DNA from: Bacteroides sp. UBA7335
Lineage (GTDB): Bacteria > Bacteroidota > Bacteroidia > Bacteroidales > Bacteroidaceae
Length of the DNA stretch: 11,114 nt
Direction of reading: 5' to 3'
Assembly (NCBI GenBank): GCA_002471185.1
Contig: DKPL01000035.1
Location: 1 to 11,114 of the forward strand
In this document: piece by piece, positions 6,456-11,114 of the stretch
Layout: the number at the start of each line of letters is the position of its first letter
How positions within the stretch are numbered: the stretch's first letter is position 1
Made by a program: the position numbers and the translations under genes
Notes under the pieces: model-generated
What the model saw: only the letters and a program-made list of their open reading frames with translations
Databases searched by the model: none
What the model was told of the DNA's origin: nothing

Positions 6456-9400
6456 TAAACTATGAGCACAGAATTAATAGTACAAAGAGATAATGTAGAG
6501 CTTATTATAAATAAGGCTCCGCAGGCATACGATGATAATAAACGGTCACACGATAAATGTATCGCATTTGGCAGATCGCTACTTGACACAATCGAAGGTG
6601 AAGGAATGAGTGACGAACTAGATGAACAGGTTGCGAAATTTATCAAGCGAGCACGAGAGACGGTAACGTTAATGAATGATCGCCGCACACCTGTTACTAA
6701 GCTATTCGACCAGGTACGAAGTGCATATACAGCACTTGAAAATGAAGTCAACCCGACTTCAAATGACTCAGTTGCATATTTACTTCAATCGAAACGTAAT
6801 GAATATGCAGCACAGAAGCGTAAAGAAGAGGAAGAGAAACGCAAAGAAGCAGAAAGATTACAACGCATAGAAAATGCACGAAGAGACCACCCTATTGCTG
6901 TTGAAATGTATGTTAAGAAGTGCAGAGCTGAATTATTGGACGACAAGGTCCGGGAGATTCATTCTCTTAACCGGTCAATCACTCTTACTAACTTTGAGAA
7001 TGTACTATATCAGATTGAAACTTATCCAGAGACTATTCTTTTGCCGGAGGATATTAATCAATATTGCGTTCCCACCATCTTAGATGACAAAGAAGCAGAA
7101 ACGATACGCAAGGCAGTTGTAGCAAGGGTTAATGAATCATTCAAGCAACAATATGCTTTCGAGGTACAGACCAATAAAGAGTCTATTCTTGAAATGCTTC
7201 CAGGCAAACGCAAAGAGCTTGAAGATATTGCAAAAGCTGACGAAGAGGAACAAAGAAAACGCCAGGAGGCTATGAAGCTACGCGAAAAGGAGGAAGCAGA
7301 CAAAGCCGAAGCGGAGCGTAAAAAGAGAGAAGCAGAAGAAACAGAGAAGCTAAACGCCGAGCAAACAAACGTTCAAATGGGCGCGCTCTTCAATGAAAGT
7401 GCAATAGCAAACGCAGGATCCTACCAGCCCAAAACAGTAGTAAAGAAAAAGATTACTGTTGTATCTCAACAAGGTATTTTGGAAATCGTAAATCTTTGGT
7501 GGGTAAATGAAGGCTGTAAACTTTCAGTTGAGGATCTTAGCAAGAAATTCAAATCACAAATTACATTCTGCGAAAAACTTGCCAACGACAAAGCGGATCC
7601 AAAGTTAATCGAATCACCACATATCCGTTACGAAGAGGATATTAAAGCTAAATAAGCATGAGTAATCCGGATGTTTATTACGGCCGCAAAGAAGTATCAA
7701 ACTCAGACTTATCAGATTTAAAGCAGCTCTTACACCCAAAAAGACAATTCGGGAATAAAGAAGCTGCTTTTCATTTTGGTTCACTGGTTGATGCAATCGT
7801 TACGGAACCGGAAAGAGTTAATTATTACGCTTATAAAGTGGATGATGTACAATATACCAAAGAAGAGTTTGAGCACGCACGTGAAATGTACAAATCGCTA
7901 CGCATGGAGGCGCGCCGTGATCCTTTTCTCGCTAAAGTGTTGGAGATGTCAGACACACAGAAGTTCATGGTTAACAAAGCACAGAAATTCACTTATGGAC
8001 GGCTTACATTTGAGCTTGACACGAGATGTAAGTGGGATTGGTGGTTGCCAGCTTTCAACTTCGGCGGAGACCTTAAGACAACATTTGCAAGTTCTCAAAA
8101 GCAATTTGAAGAGGCCGTTGATTTCTTCGATTGGGACCGGTCAAGAGCCTGGTATATGGATATAGCAGGAAGTGATAAAGATTTTATCTATGCAATCTCT
8201 AAAAAGAATTGTCTTGTATTCAAGAAGTTTATTAAGAGAGGTGATAAGATCTACACTAACGGTCGTGATAAATACGAGGAACTTGCTTTTAACTATTGGT
8301 GTCTGAAAATATGATAGAGATATATTGCAAAGTAACTGACAGAGGTCTGGTACCAATGTATGACAGTGATTTGGATGAAAAGAAACGTTTGAAACTTGGT
8401 GATAATGTGTTATGCACAATAAAGAAGCCTCGCAACTATCAGTTTCATAAGAAATTCATGGCACTGAATAGATTGGTGTTTGATAATCTTCCAGAACGTC
8501 TACACGATGATTTATGCATATACAGTGAGGAAGATATGCTTCGCTGTATAAAACTGGATCTAGGATTAAGTACCGTTAAGATTATAGCAGGTAGAGATCA
8601 CGTAATAGAAGGCAGCATCTCATTTGCAAAGATGGATAATTCCGAATTTGAAAAGTTCTACAAACGCACAATAGACATAGTACTAAACAGATATCTCAAA
8701 GGCTGCGATAATGAAGCCTTACGAGATGAAATATACAGATTTATGTAATGAGAGATAAAGTTGGACAATACTCATACGAGATTCATGGGCGTGCGTTTAG
8801 AATATACATCTGCACGCTTGTTACCGCTACTGGATCACAAGCATTGCCAGTTTATGAAGAGCCTTTTTTTTACAACGAAGAAGAGGCACGAAAACGAGTA
8901 TATGAATTAAATGGATGGAAATACAAACCCAAAGATGCTAAAACATAATCTTAAGATACAACCTTATCCATACCAGGAAGAGGGAATTATACAGGGGTTA
9001 GAATGGAAACGTTTCTTTCTTGGCGATGAACCAGGATTAGGTAAAACATTGCAAAGTATCGGTGTAGTTGATACGGCCCACACCTACCCTTGTTTAGTAA
9101 TCTGCCCTTCATCGTTAAAAATCAATTGGCAAAGAGAGTTTGAAAAGTTCACCGATGTAAAAGCGCTGATACTTGATAATTCATGTCGCACTACCTGGCC
9201 CTATCTTCTGCAAATGAAAATGTATCATGTAGTGATCGTTAATTATGAGTCGCTGAAAAAGTATTTTGTGTGGGATATTAAGGGATCCACACTCAAAGAT
9301 ATTGTATTCAGTCCGGATATTAAGTTATTCAAGTCTGTTATCATTGACGAAAGCCACAGAGTAAAGGATACTTCTACACAACAAACGAAGTTCACAAAAG

Positions 9401-11114
9401 GGATATGCACTGGTAAAGAATGGATTATTCTATTATCAGGCACACCTGTTGTTAATCGTCCCGCAGATCTTGTGGCGCAACTCTCAATAATGGATCGACT
9501 TGGAGAGTTCGGAGGCAAGGGAAATTTTCTAATAAACTATGCCTCTGGTGAGCGTGAAGCCTCAAATCTTACATCGTTATCTACTGAACTGTATCAACGC
9601 TGTATGATACGCAGAGAAAAAAGGACAGTTCTCACACAACTGCCTGACAAGACACGTGTAGACCTAATGGTTAGTATCTCTAACGAAGATGAATATTTCA
9701 CAGCCTGCAGGGATTTAGCCGAATACCTTCGTGAGTATCGGCAATGTTGCGAGGAAGAGATACGCAAAAAAATGCGCATGGAGGCTTTAGTTAAGTTTAT
9801 GGCGCTTCGCTCTATTGCTTCAAAAGGCAAAGTGCAGCAAGCTGTTGACTTCATTAAAAACTTCCTGGCAAACGAGAAGAAGTTAGTTGTATTCTGCTCA
9901 CTGCATGAGATTGTAGATGAACTTAAAAAGCATTTCCCAAAAGCTGTAACCGTAACCGGACGTGATAGCTTGGTAATGAAACAAGCTGCCGTTGATGCTT
10001 TTCAAACAAGAGAAGACGTTCAGTTGATAATATGCTCTATCAAAGCTGCAGGTGTTGGTATTACGCTAACAGCAGCCAGTGATGTGGCTTTTATCGAGTT
10101 CCCCTGGACATACGCTGATTGCTGCCAATGCGAGGATAGATGCCATCGTATCGGACAATCCAATAATGTAACTTGCTATTATCTTATGGGTAAAAATACC
10201 ATAGATCATAAGCTATACCAGATCATCCATGACAAAAAGAGTATAGCGAATGAGATTATGGCCGCAAGTGATGACATTCCTACTGACAGGCTCTATTTTG
10301 ACGAGCTTGTTAGTAGTCTATTCCCCTGTGAAGAAAATAACACTTAGATCTTCTTCACAACGTGCTATCATGGAAGCACTAAACTATTATCTAATCAATA
10401 ACCCAAACATGAAGCAGTCGTTATCAAGACCTTTTAAAATTGCACAAAAGGAAATGACACGCGGCATGGAAAAACGAAAGACAAAATGAAAAATTTAAAT
10501 TTTAAGCAGAGACGTGAATCTATTTTAAGTGTTTTCAAAAATGCCGTTGATGAGCTAAATGGGCTTAATGCGGAAATTAATGAAGAAATAAAGGAAAACG
10601 AGTTAACCGTTACCACGCTGCAGGTTCAAAACAAAGAACTCAATAGCTTAAAAACGAGTAACGATAAAACAATTTCTTTTTTCTCCAAAATGTTTAAACA
10701 ATAATTATGGCTAAATACATATGGATTGAGATCACTAAAAGACGTTTAGAGGATGTAAAGAATGGTGTAGACAACGGATTTGTAAAGAGAGCCTATTACA
10801 GCATACTGACCAAAAAGGGCGAAGCGGAAAACTCGAAACGACTCTATCTCGAAGTAGTAAATGTAAATAACGTATATACAACTTGCAAGGAAGTTGCCTA
10901 TTCCGATATACTCGCTAATAAGGAAAATGATAGGTACAAACCATTTAAGTTTAAGATATTCCTTAATCCCAATGATCCACTACACAAAGGAGTAGAAAAT
11001 ATATTCTTCTACATGATTGTTATGGCTCACGATTTAGACGAAGCAATTGAGATGCTCGAAATAGGCAAGCAAACTCACCCACCTCGTTGTGAATATATCA
11101 GCGATATGTCTGAA

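Overview
The window looks like the immunity and early (recombination/replication) region of a temperate phage or prophage of a Bacteroidales host. Reasons: AT-rich sequence with A/T-rich start contexts instead of clear Shine-Dalgarno sites; promoter matches of the Bacteroides type (TTTG, 19 bp, TAnnTTTG); a lipobox lipoprotein carrying a GDYDSF-type repeat; and a classic phage gene set: S24-type repressor, small HTH protein, Bro-N/KilAC antirepressor, RecT, PD-(D/E)XK nuclease, DUF1367 protein and SNF2 helicase. No integrase, structural or lysis gene is visible.

Layout. Positions 1-533 hold no convincing gene but contain short repeats, hairpins and a strong leftward terminator (411-445). On the minus strand lie a broken small gene (534-741), a surface-type lipoprotein (749-1348) and the repressor (1415-2077). 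The lysogeny transcript probably runs leftward through repressor, then lipoprotein, to the 411-445 terminator. The control region 2078-2246 has two palindromic operators, a rightward promoter with one operator between its two elements, and a possible leftward promoter facing it.

The rightward early operon starts with a small HTH protein, a one-pass membrane protein and an excisionase-like winged-helix protein. A strongly structured leader (2922-3294) with an embedded 60-codon ORF precedes the antirepressor (3295-4080). A second structured stretch (4087-4207), with a possible pseudoknot and a tRNA-like T-arm, separates the antirepressor from a DUF6948-like protein and a protein with a 66-residue Gly-(Ser/Asp/Tyr) tract encoded by a hexanucleotide tandem repeat.

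After a hairpin at 5237-5259 comes the recombination/replication block: a 58-aa protein, RecT-like annealing protein, coiled-coil partner, PD-(D/E)XK exonuclease, DUF1367 protein, small protein, SNF2 helicase, two more small proteins and a gene running off the right edge. From 8311 to 10489 genes overlap by 1-20 nt, which suggests translational coupling. RecT and the nuclease probably form a single-strand annealing recombination pair, and the helicase probably serves phage replication.

The most unusual elements are the antirepressor leader, which has the layout of the P1 c4-icd-ant locus; the pseudoknot/T-arm RNA; the facing immunity promoters; the lipoprotein co-transcribed with the repressor; and the GX-repeat protein.
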